From NCBI GenBank assembly GCA_022606425.2, contig JAHDVF020001567.1, forward strand, positions 1 through 64,000: 64,000 bases of DNA. The letters are read 5' to 3'. The notes beneath the pieces were generated by a model. That model was not told the origin of the DNA. It did not search any database and saw nothing but the letters and a program-made list of their open reading frames with translations. Position numbers and translations under genes: made by a program. Within the stretch, counting starts at the first letter, position 1. Each line of letters begins with the position of its first letter. This stretch comes from Lepidostoma basale (Eukaryota; Arthropoda; Insecta; Trichoptera; Lepidostomatidae). Of this stretch, positions 54,001 through 63,960 are shown piece by piece.

Positions 54001-57000
54001 GTCTCAGGTATTCTTGGACATTCTACAAGAATATATTATATCCCCCTTATGCATTAAATCTTCATTATTTGTAACTAACTAACTAACCATTACGCCATTT
54101 CCCCGAAGAGGTAGGCAAAGAAGATGACGGCCATACTGCACTGCCATAACATATCTCTCTAGATTGCTCCACATTCATACATCGTGGCATGCACGCTCGT
54201 CGATTTTTCGGACTTTGAATGTGGCCGCTGTTTAGTATTTGAGTAATTTGATCATGCCATGCTTTCATTGGTCTTTTAAGGGTTCTCTTTCCCCTCACAC
54301 TGCTTGTGTACAACATTTTAACCATTCAACTCTCGTTAATTCGTTCTACGTGTCCAAACCATATCATCTTCTTTCGGTGCCGTGTCAGGTCCCACTAACG
54401 TTGGCGACCACTGCAGCAAAGGCATCTCTATCCTGCGCCATTTGGAACAGGTATTGAACTCTTGTTATTCCTGTCCATTCTTTGATATTCCGCCGCCAGG
54501 ACAGCTGCCTTCTAATCAAACCAAACCATCTCAGGGACCTTTTTTTATTTTACTTATGATACAATCATATGTCTTAAATTTTATCCTTATTTTGTCGTTT
54601 GGTATTTAAGCAGGTTGTTTATTATATATTTTCCCGCGCATTCTTCTCTGTGATCTGATTTCTATGGCATTTATCCTACGTTCATGCTTCTTCTGCCAGC
54701 TCCAAGTTTACTTTTATACATTAGGGTTTGCCCTAGAACTTATTTATGCAGCTGCTATTATAATATTTTTAATAAGTAATGTATTACTACATAAGTTTTG
54801 ATAAAAATACGATGAAATTGCATATGTTCCAGTGAATGCATTAAATGAACTGATTTCTTATTTCAGGTTTCAAAATCCGCATCGAATTTGAAAAGAGACA
54901 TCTGCATTAGTAATGAAATGTCGGAACTTCTCGTGGAGCAGGAGGAGCTAACAAAGGAAATTGCAGCGGAGAGGTTTCAGATAGAGGAAATGAATTTTCT
55001 TTTAAAACAATTAGAAAAGGAGATATTCGCTTTGAAATCAAAGCAAACCACTGAAAAAGAGGTGATGAGATATAACTCTATCACACATACCACTAATCTC
55101 TTACTCAAGTTTTAATAACTTTTTGAAAACAATCTAATTTCAAAACACTTTTTTGCACTTTTCACAAACATAACTACTTTCGGATATCTAAGGGACACTG
55201 TCTGGGACGATAAGCATATGCTAGTAGTAAGCAAATATAGAATTTATAAAACATGCATCAAGCAGTAGCGGTACTGCCATAGAAGCCCAGAAACCCGGCT
55301 TGCGTAAGAAATTTTAAAGCAAAACCCTCAAATCTAAGAAATCTTGCCCCCACATAAACCAACAACCCACCAAATCACCTTCCAAAAATATTCCCATCAG
55401 ACGTAAGAGGAATAGCCACAAGAGCTGAACCTCTGTAAGCCAAAAGAGGTTTTGATTGAAAATTTCTTACGCAAGCCGGGCTTCTGGGCTTCTATGGGAG
55501 TATCGCCACTGGAATCAGGCCCATAATGACATATGGAATCGAAGCAATAGCAGTCAATGTCAGAACCAAACATCTCTTAAGAGTAGCAGAAATGAGAACA
55601 TTGCGACCTATTGTGGGGAGAACCCTTAGAGATAGGATACCCAATGAAGAAATTCGCAAATCCTGCAAATTTGAAGATATAGTGAGATGGAGTAGGCAGA
55701 GTAGGGACGATTCTGGAGGAACCACATCGAGAGAATGGATCCAGCAAGAATTCCGAATATCGTGATGCACAAGACTCCAGAGGGCCGTCGACCACCAGGA
55801 CGACCACCAAAAAGATGGAGAGAAGGCTGGTCGTCTTCATCACAGGAAGAAAGTTCATATCCTGCATAAACAGATCGCAAGATCTACAATCAGAAGAAGA
55901 AGGACTACTTTCGTGGCAGCGGGCCAAGAGCTATGATTGCCACATCAAGGGTCCCAACGATTGCAGTGTGATTGTCACACTGTCTTATATAATGGTCTGA
56001 TGTAGAATTTACGTGTCAATAAAATGGCAAATGATCAGCTATCTATCGCATATTTTGAGGATCAATATATGGTCTATAACTAAACATAAAGTGTATACAG
56101 TAATTGAATTTCAACGACCTGTATATATTTATATATAAAAAAAAACATGTGTTGGGACGCAGACACCTTTCTTCAGTGTAGAAAATTTAATAGTATGCAT
56201 AATGAAACAAAATTACTTGTGTCATAAATGAATAAAATAAAAATGTGCGGGGGAATTAAGTATAGGGGTAGGGTTAATTGTAATAGGTTATAATTATGGG
56301 ACAGGGGAAACAAATCAAATATTAGACTTGAAGTTGAGTTTATTTAATTTATACTATTGAAAACGTCTGAATTCTAGAAGTTTTGTTATAATTGATGTGA
56401 GTGACGTGTTTCTCCTGTCTAAGGCATTATTAAAATTATAATTAAACTTCTAAAAAACAGAAGTTTAAATTCGTTTCAATAATTAAATATTGAGTTTTAT
56501 ATCATTGTTTAAGAATTATTGATTTTAGATAAACTTAAGGAGTTAACACTGTGGAATTCCATAATGACGATTTTTTATGAATCAAAACACCCTTTTTTCC
56601 ACTTTTGAGTTTTTTTTTCTCGATATGTTTCAAAAGTTTACACCTTCATCATCGGGAGAACGATATAAACGAGTTTATATAGTAAAAATAAACTCAAAAG
56701 TGGAAAAAACAGTGTTTTCATTCTTAAAAATTCGTAAGAATGATTGAATTAAGTTTATTTTGTTTTTTATAATATCTTCTTTAAAGTAAATGTAATTTTT
56801 AAAAAATTAATCTTGTACACCGAGGAAGGGCATCTGTGTCTCGAAATATGTCTATGAAAAATGCAAAAGATTGTTGTGAAAATAAAATATTTTCAAAAAG
56901 TTATTCAAATGTGAATCCACAATGAATGGTGATGGAGAACACAGAAGAAATTTTGACAACATTTTATATTTCTTTCTGATTGGGTATGTCCGACTACTAA

Positions 57001-60000
57001 TCATAAGAAATTAAATGATCCATCCATTTCCGCACAAGGTAATGCCTGTAGGAACGGCAATAATCATTCTCAACCGCATCGCCGACATTTTTAACGAGAG
57101 TGAGGTGACCCTCAAAAAGCATCCTTCTTTATCGTGGTTATAAATATTTTGTTTTGTTCATTCAATACAGGAAAATTTTTAATTGCTTCCGTGTAGTAAT
57201 TTGGGGCATAAGCTAAATAGTTATTATTTCATTATTTTAAGGCCTCTGAGCGTACTGTCCAGAGCCAGCAGAGAGTGGCCCAGTTGGAGAACCGCTTAGA
57301 GGTAGCGAAGAAGCGCTTCAATTCGGTCAATACGAACAACTTCAAGATGAGGCAAGAAATAGACCACTTACTTCAGGAAAGGCAAGTACTAACATATTTA
57401 TTAAGAGAGGAAAACCTTTTTTATTATGCATAATTGCATTATATAAATGTTACTAACAAATGACACATTTACATTGTATTATAGTTATAAATATTATTAT
57501 TATCAATTGAAACGGTTGGAGTAAAATAGGTCCTAGGTACAAAAAATAAATAAAAAAAACCTAGGTTGCAGATTCGTTCTATATGACATATCGAACGAAA
57601 TCGTTTTTTTTTTGTTTTTGGTGTCTATTATACTTCAACTATTAAATTTTCTTCGTATTTAAAATATAGCACCAGAAGATGGCAGCGATCTGTCGAAACC
57701 GATAGAAGCCACATAAAGGAATTTTTAATTATATTTGTTTATTGTTATGATTTCTCCCAGAAATTTTCATGATTTCTTCTGGAAAGTTCCGGAGAACTTA
57801 GGGTTATTTCTACTTTGCACTTACTTTTTTGTTATGCTTCCATTTTATTTTGCGTTGGTGACTTCAATTTAAATTCAAATTACTTTTACCTAGGTGGGAA
57901 ATTTAAGATTAAGTGGTCGGATATAAGGTGTCTTTTTTATATTATTCATTTCATTTATTTATTTAAGCATATCAAAAGCATCACAGAACTACATTCCAAT
58001 ACAAAAACGATACATAGTATTATAAACATAAAGTTTAAGATACAATAGTAAATAACACATAATGAAATAATATAATGAACTCACAATTATAACAATGACA
58101 GAGACAGCGCCTCCCTCAGGTCAACTACACTATCATTAAATACGTCGACCTCTGAGGTGATACGATTTAGCAAAGATATTGCTCTACCTACCAGCATAAC
58201 CATTGGCAGGTTGGTTCTACATCGTGGAAGATAAAACAATCTATGGCCCCCTTTGTCGAAGATAATTATCAGGGACGAACAGACCTACATCACTCAGGAT
58301 TTCTGAGTGTATACAACCGCCTATCACTCGAAAGAAGTGAACATCCAAATTAATGTCTCGTCTTCTCTCGATTGACTGGTAGCCTAGCATTCCTAGCAAG
58401 AAATCAGTCGGAAAGAGCCACGGGTAATATCCGTACTACCTAAGATAGAGGTATCACAAAAATTTCTTATGCACTCTCTCTACCATCAGGAAATATCGAA
58501 CCTCATGTGACGCCCAGATAATGGAACTAAATTCCAACTGACTTCTCACCAGAGAGCTATACAGCAACTTCAGCATCTTAATATTACGAAAGATCTTTTT
58601 TTTTTAAAGACTAACACCAAAGATTTAATCAATGATATTAGAATTTATTATACAATCTTCAATGTGAACAGAAAATAGCTCATTATTATGAAGAAGGAAT
58701 CTGGTCGTGTCTAGGCTCGAACCCAAGTCCCCTTGATTAGAAGCCAAGTGTTCTATCCCCCAGACCACCACCGATAAATCTTGGCGTGCTTTAACTTTTC
58801 TTCACTTTTTCAAGGGCCAATTTTAACATAGTCTGGGCTAAGACCCTCAATACGCTGGCGAGTGGCAAGAACACAATGATGGAGCTGGTGGAACAGTCCA
58901 CGTTACTCTATGACCAGCGAGAGGAGTGGTGCAGAAAGCTTCAGATCATCAGAGATAGAGCTCAGGCTGACCAGGTTGAACACGTACACGTAAGTATCAT
59001 TAAAATATATTTTATTTGTATAAAATTTGCAGTGACAGACTCCATGGTAAGTGAAAAGACTATCAGTTAATTTGTCGCTAGTCGCAAATGGCAATGGATT
59101 GATCACGACTTCCAATGGAGCCCAGCTCGTATCGATCAGAGTACTTTGAGCTCTTTGGAACAGTTCAAGCAATCAACATTGGAAACGCATTAATGTGTGA
59201 TAATTATAATACCAACATGAAATTTCAGGAATTAAAATATTTATAAATATTTAAAATTTATTCGTAATATTTGTTATAACAAAAGCATAAACGTTCCAAA
59301 ATAAATCATTATAACATCTGTCAAAACTGACCATATTTGTAAACAATTTTATAATATTTTAAATATTTATATTATTCACTGATGAAGGGCTGGTTGCGAT
59401 GGGAGGATGAAGTTGGGAGAGATGGGGCAAGATTGATAAGAGTATCAGATTGGAGGGTCGAAGCGGAAGACAGGAGGAGTTGGAGACGAAGAATACTGGA
59501 GGCTATGATTCGATATGGGCTGTAGGGCCATCGAAGAAGAAAGAAGGGCTGGTTTGTCCGAAATAAAATAAATATTTACATTTTTAATAAATGTGAGTGT
59601 TGTAAATAAAGTATAAAAAAAGAAACATTAACAACAACAACAAACCATCACGCCGTTTCTCCGCTGGAGTAGGCAGAGAGAATGGACCGCCACACTACTC
59701 TATCCTGACATACAGCGAGTCATACACGCACGTCGATTCTTCCGGCTTCTAACATGACTTACCTTTAAAATTGGATAATTTGGCCATGCCAAGTTTTCCT
59801 CGGTCTACCTCGACTCCGTACTCCATTTACATTGTTAACGTATACTTTTCATTTTTTCTTCACACATGCGCTCCATATGTCCGAACCAACGCAGCAATCC
59901 TTTCATAATTTTGTTCATAATACCTTCTTTCGCTCTACATTCCTTTCTTATATCAGCATTTGAGATTCTGTTCAGAAACATTAAAATATGTTGATATTAT

Positions 60001-63000
60001 GACATTGTTGAAAAGATGTTTAAATACACTGTTAAGCAATTTATTTATTATTTACTTCCATTGAGTATCTAAAAATATTATAGTTTAATTCCAAGATAAG
60101 TAAAGAATCACAAGTATTCATGGGTGATATTGGGAGGCCTTAAAGAAAACGAAAACACTTCACGGGATATCAAAGAAAAACGATTTAAGGCTTTGCCGGG
60201 CTTGAGATAAGCAGCTTGTAAAACTTTCATACACTTACTGCGGTACACTGGGATGGATTTTTTGTCCCAAAGATCAGCCCTAAAAGGGCTTGTCAGAATT
60301 CGATTTTCAAAGATATTTATTTATTCAATAAACAGAAAAGTGTATTGAGCATTAAAAATGATGCTTTTGTTAAACGTTTGTTAAAAACTTTCTGGGCTGA
60401 GCTGTCTTAAAATTCGTAAAACTACCCCTTGTCAATGAACATAGAAGATAAAATTATAGCGTTTCGTATGAAACGTTTATTTTTTATACTTTTCTTTCTT
60501 CTTCTTTTTTTAGGCCAATTTTACTCCACTACTAGGCCTCTTCTAAACTCTTCCAATATTTTCTATCTTGGATTATCTGTTTTTATAAATGGTGTATTTT
60601 TGGAGGTATACTCGTACAATACATATTCAAAATGAAAAAAAAACCACATTAAAATAATGTTTATATCTATGATATTGGCTTTATTTAATAGATAATTTTA
60701 TGCCATTACTGTTTAAATATGATTTCGGGCATATGAGCCCCACGGCTAGCTCGAATGAAGCGCAATCGTGAAATCCAATTTTCGACAATTGTCGTCTTTG
60801 TAGATGCGTATTTTCCACTAGAGTGTACGTGGTGCGAAAACAATCCATGGTCTTCCGAATAACTTGCTCGGATGGAAGATAATGTCGACCGTAAAATGGA
60901 CGCAGTGCACGATAAGTTTGGCCAACCGAACCATGATTTTCAAAAGAAATTTGCACAATTCTGACGTCAGTCTATTTATGGTAAAATGGCCAAAAGTTTT
61001 TATTACAAATCAATCGTCAATTGTTAAATTGACAGTCTGTAGAAACAATGTTTCCAGTTTAAAAACCAAACCTCTAAAATAAACATCCTATACTACCAAC
61101 CGATTTCACTCCCACCGGAGCTTCGTCAGAATAAATCAACAAACGAGTATGTTTTTGCACCACACACGTTTTCTTCATCTTCTTGGTCTAGGTGGTATGA
61201 CCTGTTTATGATGGTGAGCTGTCCTGGGATGATGACGTCCAGCTATCATTTTCATCATCAACAGCCACTTTCGCAAATCTCGTATCTTCTAAGCGATCCA
61301 CATGGTCCATTCAAAAGTGTATTCTGCTTCTTCCACACCTCACTATGTCTTCAACATCATAGACGTACCTCGTCATCTCATTTCTGATACGATCTCTGAG
61401 AGCTCTTATTTCTGCCACTCTGAGAAGGGTTTTAACCCTGTATCGGCTCTCACTTCTACCTCCTTTGTCATGATAGCGTAGACGCATACCTTATATACCC
61501 TGACCTTACTTAATTTTAGTATATCCTTAGTTTCGGTTAGCTTGTGTGTATATGTTTCTCCATATAGTGTCCCGCAAGCAGCCAGCCACAGTTGTCGCTT
61601 TATTGGTTTGTGTTCGCACTTCACTATATAGGTCACTGTTGCTACAGATCTCTACACCTAGGAAAGTGAATCGCATGACTTTCTCATTGGGTGTATTATC
61701 GATGATCAGTTTGCATCAGAGAGATTAATTTACTCACTAACTAACGTTTTTCTATTTATCATTTCTCATAATGTGCTCAAAGTATTCCAGTTTCCTAAGC
61801 TATATGGTCTAGACAAATAATTTTATTCCTGCACCTCCTCGTTTGTGACTCTTTCTGTCCATAATATTTTAAATATTCTACAATATATCCATATTTCAAA
61901 GGCATCCAGCTTTTTGGTCATAGCTTTTGTTAAGGTCCACGTTTTCATACTGTTATGTGGTGTGGAAAAAATTGTCAGAATTATTTTTATTTTAAGTATT
62001 TTCACATAATTTTTTTTTAGGAAATGGGTGAATTGCAAAGACAATTGGATCACGACTCCAAACTCCAACAGTTTTTATCGGTAAAGGGTTCTAAGAGGGT
62101 GATGGCCGAGTTGGAAGCCAAGGAAGCTGCTAAGAAAAGAGCTCAGAGAGATAAAGACATTGCAACACAGGAAAGGCATAAGGATATATTTAAACAAATC
62201 CAGGTAAATAAAATTATTGGCATTTATTCATCTTATCATATGGGATCGAATTCACGGCAGACACAATTACTCAACTCTGATAATTGCCGCGTCAAGGACA
62301 GCACATACTATTTTATTTGCCATGTTGCAGAACCAACCTGCCAATGGTTATGCCCGTGGGTAGAGCAATCTCTTTGCTTAATCGGGTCACCTCGGAGGTC
62401 AACATATTTTATGATGGTGGGGGTTGCCTCAATTCTTTCTAGTTTTTCCTCTTACTCTTTACGCTTTTTTAAAAAATGTTTCTCTAATAAATTATTATCA
62501 TATTATTACCAATGAATTGGAATATTTGTAATTAATACGAATGAAAACATCAGTTTTCTAGAAGTTTTATTATATTTTATGGGAATGACATTTTTGCTCT
62601 TCTAAGGCATTATCAAATGTGACGAATTTCAGCTCGTTGTTGTTTATATACACTAGTAATTGGAGCAGAAAATGGTAATTAACGAAAATTTATGTGACTA
62701 TACATTTTTAACAAATGATTATTTGGGTAGGTCCAGAAATACCAGAACTGGAAAGTGTTTCTTGGAACTTTTTTGACAATGATTTCATGGTTAGGGAATA
62801 CTTACTGATATTATATAAATCAAAAATAAGTTATTTGAGGTAGGACGAAAAAAGAATTTCTTAAAAAACATATTTTTAATTTAATTTTATAAATTCCGTA
62901 ATACGGAATCTTTTTACAAATTACGGAATATTTGTGAATTTTATTTAAATAAAAAAAAACAAATGAATGCTTTATTAATTATTTATTTATGGATTATTTA

Positions 63001-63352
63001 CCAAGTACATGGTTTAAATAACTTGCAACTGGGGTAACCTGATCTAGGAAGGGTTTTTCTTTGTGAAATCAAGCATATTATTATGTCGTGAAATTTCTGA
63101 TTTGTACTTTTTCTCCTGTTTCTCGTAAGCGTGTGGTTTTTACAAGGTAAATAATTAGTAAAGGTAACAACTGTGCTTTTTACATTCAGATATAATTCCA
63201 GGACTTCACCGGAGAAACAGATCTCGAAAGACTAATCAACCAATTCACAAAGCAAGACGAAGAAAACTACGCACTTTTCAATTACGTAAACGAAGTAAAC
63301 CAGGAATTGGAAGCGCTAGCGAGTAATGTGGCAGATTTGAAAGTCAGTATTG
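50997..63352 (+). CDS. Outer-dynein-arm docking complex subunit, CCDC63/ODAD1-like (partial, 7 exons)
   Basis: Seven exons splice in frame to 348 residues of almost continuous coiled coil; the C-terminal part lies beyond the window. Diagnostic segments are LARLQRQFRVMETERASL (exons 1-2), AQLENRLEVAKKRFNSVN (exon 4), YDQREEWCRKLQ (exon 5) and ENYALFNYVNEVNQELEAL (exon 7), which match the CCDC63/CCDC114 (ODAD1) family. That family forms the docking complex attaching outer dynein arms to doublet microtubules of motile cilia; in insects this means the sperm tail and possibly chordotonal cilia. Family members are usually about 550-670 residues. The X-box upstream fits ciliary regulation. Which paralogue (CCDC63 or CCDC114) cannot be told. 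Exon borders are inferred from consensus splice sites and frame continuity. Confidence 0.85.
51295..51365 (-). ncRNA. Hammerhead ribozyme-like motif (intron 1)
   Basis: Minus strand: CTGATGA (51337-51343), extra A, stem II CGG(C)/(GT)CCG, GAAAC, AT loop, GTA as the cleavage triplet. Core-proximal A-U and C-G pairs as in the PLE copy, then a perfect 10-bp distal stem I (TTAAAATATT with AATATTTTAA). Confidence 0.65.
51366..51800. repeat. Unknown element between opposed hammerhead remnants
   Basis: A decayed plus-strand motif (TTGATGAAGGGCTTCTG, 51758-51775) faces the minus-strand one at 51312. Between them is a direct repeat with CGATGATCGCTGTAAGC and CGATCGCCATAAGC (51423-51480) and a 71-codon frame without a recognised domain. 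Confidence 0.45.
51801..52650. other. Unassigned part of intron 1
   Basis: AT-rich, no recognised features. Confidence 0.4.
52655..53048 (-). pseudogene. LINE A 3' fragment (intron 1)
   Basis: AACTAACTAACCATCACG tail and complement of the family end back to YNRVSNENIRSECGANDG. Confidence 0.75.
53112..53234 (+). CDS. Docking-complex gene, exon 2
   Basis: 41 codons after TTTTAG, FRVMETERASLSSASK to EQLVLDLK, donor GTAATC, phase 0. Confidence 0.85.
53285..53440 (+). pseudogene. LINE A debris (intron 2)
   Basis: Includes VIGNKTIHARAKIVVHNEVL-like residues, out of order with a tail-like complement at 53290-53320. Confidence 0.45.
53435..54010 (-). pseudogene. LINE F 3' part (intron 2)
   Basis: Minus strand: 103-codon stretch GRDNQTAEVKRRIVLRTELK, NRKIPINLKRKVYKACVLP, IDTYGFETITLSKQIAEKQQ and ERAMLGISLRDRFRNDTVRE, then the family F tail to (GAA)n near 53440. 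The longest copy of family F here. Confidence 0.8.
54073..54770 (-). pseudogene. LINE A 3' fragment interrupted by another LINE (intron 2)
   Basis: Family end from the CTAACTAACC tail at 54073 to 54365, continuing at 54521-54770 with the GSLRWFG-like and LRRRNAR-like complement. The break is filled by 54366-54520. Confidence 0.7.
54366..54520 (-). pseudogene. Short LINE 3' end with target duplication
   Basis: Minus strand reads QLSWRRNIKEWTGITRVQYL, AQDRDAFAAVVANVSGT stop. Flanked by CCAAACCATATC (54354-54365) and CCAAACCATCTC (54521-54532). Confidence 0.75.
54867..55061 (+). CDS. Docking-complex gene, exon 3
   Basis: 65 codons after TTTCAG, VSKSASNLKRDICISNEM to KSKQTTEKE, donor GTGATG (weak at the fourth to sixth bases), phase 0. 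Confidence 0.8.
55225..55905 (+). pseudogene. LINE E 3' part, interrupted by a MITE (intron 3)
   Basis: KYRIYKTCI, then the MITE, then MTYGIEAIAVNVRTKHLLR, VGRTLRDRIPNEEIRKSC, GRRPPGRPPKRWREGWSS and an AGAAGAAGAAG tail. Confidence 0.8.
55263..55511 (-). mobile_element. MITE with long inverted repeats, copy 2
   Basis: Ends CAGTAGCGGTACTGCC and TATCGCCACTG; interior is the reverse complement of copy 1. Flanking octamers GCATCAAG and GAATCAGG agree at 6 of 8 positions, a likely aged 8-bp duplication. Confidence 0.8.
55906..56075 (+). mobile_element. tRNA-derived SINE (family 1), partial copy
   Basis: Degenerate head (TTTCGTGGCAGCGGGCC, GGGTCCCAACGATTGC), then TGTGATTGTCACACTG, GGTCTGATGTAGAATTTACG and CTATCTATCGCATAT. 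Confidence 0.65.
56135..56940. repeat. PLE and hammerhead-family debris (intron 3)
   Basis: 56140-56190 (minus) and 56815-56890 (plus) are decayed copies of the hammerhead-bearing terminal repeat. 56280-56350 matches the PLE 3' UTR near 29450-29530. 56385-56450 is the third hammerhead-like family. Confidence 0.5.
57020..57145 (+). pseudogene. CR1-like (C2) fragment (intron 3)
   Basis: MPVGTAIIILNRIADIFNES-like residues. Confidence 0.6.
57242..57381 (+). CDS. Docking-complex gene, exon 4
   Basis: 46 codons plus two bases after TTTTAAG, ASERTVQSQQRVAQLENR to EIDHLLQE, donor AG|GCAAGT (a GC-AG intron), splitting an Arg codon. Confidence 0.8.
57390..58100. other. Unassigned part of intron 4
   Basis: AT-rich, nothing recognised. 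Confidence 0.4.
58105..58590 (-). pseudogene. CR1-like (C2) LINE 3' fragment (intron 4)
   Basis: Minus strand matches the copy at 46405: LNRITSEVDVFND-like, MPMVMLVGRAISLL, LGMLGYQSIERR-like and SLVRSQLEFSSIIWASHEV-like residues. Confidence 0.7.
58595..58785 (-). mobile_element. tRNA-derived SINE (family 2), copy 2 (intron 4)
   Basis: Matches 10838-11040: minus-strand head GGTGGTGGTCTGGGGGATAG with the B-box-like GGGTTCGAGCC, the same 130-bp body and A-rich end. It ends about 30 bp before exon 5. Confidence 0.75.
58815..58989 (+). CDS. Docking-complex gene, exon 5
   Basis: One base completing Arg, then 58 codons (ANFNIVWAKTLNTLASG to DQVEHVH), acceptor TTTTTCAAG, donor GTAAGT. Confidence 0.8.
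59335..59600 (+). ncRNA. Hammerhead-like motif split by a LINE insertion (intron 5)
   Basis: CACTGATGAAGGGCTGGTT (59377-59395) continues at 59555 with TGTCCGAAATAAAA. Without the insert, CTGATGA, extra A, a GGGC/GTCC stem and GAAA line up. Stem III is decayed. Flanks match the PLE remnant at 38690. Confidence 0.55.
59396..59542 (+). pseudogene. 147-bp LINE 3' end inserted in the hammerhead (intron 5)
   Basis: Reads RWEDEVGRDGARLIRVSDW, RRSWRRRILEAMIRYGL stop and a GAAGAAGAAA tail. GAAGGGCTGGTT duplicates at 59384-59395 and 59543-59554. Confidence 0.8.
59638..59975 (-). pseudogene. LINE A 3' fragment, (TTG)n type (intron 5)
   Basis: ACAACAACAACAAACCATCACG tail region (read in part) and the complement of the family end to ISNADIRKECRAKEG. 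Confidence 0.75.
59976..60495. other. Unassigned part of intron 5
   Basis: Nothing recognised. Confidence 0.4.
60498..60590 (-). pseudogene. LINE tail fragment (intron 5)
   Basis: Plus strand TTTTAGGCCAATTTTACTCC and CTAGGCCTCTTC resemble the complement of family F-like 3' ends with a GAA-type tail. Confidence 0.4.
60685..60975 (-). pseudogene. Mariner/IS630-like transposon remnant, HTH segment (intron 5)
   Basis: Minus strand: QISFENHGSVGQTYRALRPF, YGRHYLPSEQVIRKTMDCF and TLVENTHLQRR, a helix-turn-helix segment known from insect mariner-like elements (DUF4817 type). The frame then passes to GFHDCASFELAVGLICPKSY and a stop, so the catalytic part appears deleted. Confidence 0.65.
61104..61129 (-). 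ncRNA. Hammerhead-like motif, GCTCC subtype (intron 5)
   Basis: Minus strand CTGACGA, extra A, GCTCC with GGAGT, GAAAT. It differs from the 34-kb copy in both stem strands' neighbours and one stem position (C to T, giving a G-U pair). Confidence 0.5.
61150..61735 (-). pseudogene. LINE E-like fragment (intron 5)
   Basis: Complement reads KLSKVRVYKVCVYAIMTKEV and EVRADTGLKPF, then REIRALRDRIRNEM-like residues, as in family E. Tail lost near 61150-61180. Confidence 0.6.
61800..62000 (-). pseudogene. RTE-like LINE fragment (intron 5)
   Basis: WTLTKAMTKKLDAFEIWIY and RIFKILWTERVTNEEVQE, just upstream of exon 6. Confidence 0.6.
62021..62203 (+). CDS. Docking-complex gene, exon 6
   Basis: 61 codons after a strong TTTTTTTTAG acceptor, EMGELQRQLDHDSKLQQF to DIFKQIQ, donor GTAAAT, rich in Lys/Glu/Ala coiled coil. 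Confidence 0.85.
62290..62430 (+). pseudogene. CR1-like (C2) fragment (intron 6)
   Basis: AEPTCQWLCPWVEQSL- and SLLNRVTSEVNIFYD-like residues. Confidence 0.6.
62535..62620 (-). repeat. Third hammerhead-like family copy (intron 6)
   Basis: Minus strand TTTGATAATGCCTTAGAAGA, then GCAAAAATGTC, related to 45105-45260. Confidence 0.4.
62640..63201. other. Unassigned part of intron 6
   Basis: AT-rich, nothing recognised. Confidence 0.4.
63202..63352 (+). CDS. Docking-complex gene, exon 7
   Basis: 50 codons plus one base after ATTCCAG, DFTGETDLERLINQFTKQ, then ENYALFNYVNEVNQELEAL (the family hallmark), donor GTAAGA, phase 1. The next exon is outside the window. Confidence 0.85.
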
Positions 63353-63584
63353 GTAAGAATGCATAAAAATATATGATTTATTTTTAAGTTGTTTTGAATC
63401 CTTAACGCATTGTCTTCGATATCTCTGTGTATTATGTCCTTCGCGAACCAATCATTGGCCAACTTAACAAATTCATGTTTTACCTTAGTTAACCCTATCA
63501 AACCATCCTAGCTAAGTCGTAAAACTTTACAATTAAACTTGAAAATTCTCGTATACTTGAAGGCTGGACATTATAATACAAATT

Positions 63585-63960
63585 ATAATCTTGGAGGCTA
63601 TCCATCTTTATGTTCCGGATGGTTATCTTCGACAGCGTCGGCAGAGACTGTTTTATCTCCCAACATGCAGAACCAACCTGCCTCTGGTGATGCCGGTGGG
63701 GAGAGCAATAAAACTGCTGAACATGATCGCTTCGGAGATCGATGTCTTTCATATTCGTGAAAGTACATTCAGAAGACAAATACTCTTGACTTTGGAGAGT
63801 ATCTTCTATTCCTAATGTCGAACCATCTCTCATGCGTTCCTGGTATTATATAATTATTATGTTTTACCTGTTCTCAATAGATGCCTTAAACTATTATATA
63901 AAAAATGTTTGCAATGTCTTTTGAGAAAATAAACTGATTTGAATTTGAAAAAAAAAAAAA
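63585..63960 (+). pseudogene. LINE C 3' fragment (intron 7)
   Basis: LEAIHLYVPDGYLRQRRQRL, NLPLVMPVGRAIKLLNMIAS, EIDVFHIRESTFRRQI and stop, then the family 3' UTR ending AATAAACTGATTTGAATTTG and a poly(A). Closely related to 26780-27150. Confidence 0.85.

Noticed and set aside
57815..58048. 77-codon frame in intron 4
   Set aside because: AT-rich random frame without motifs inside an intron of the docking gene.
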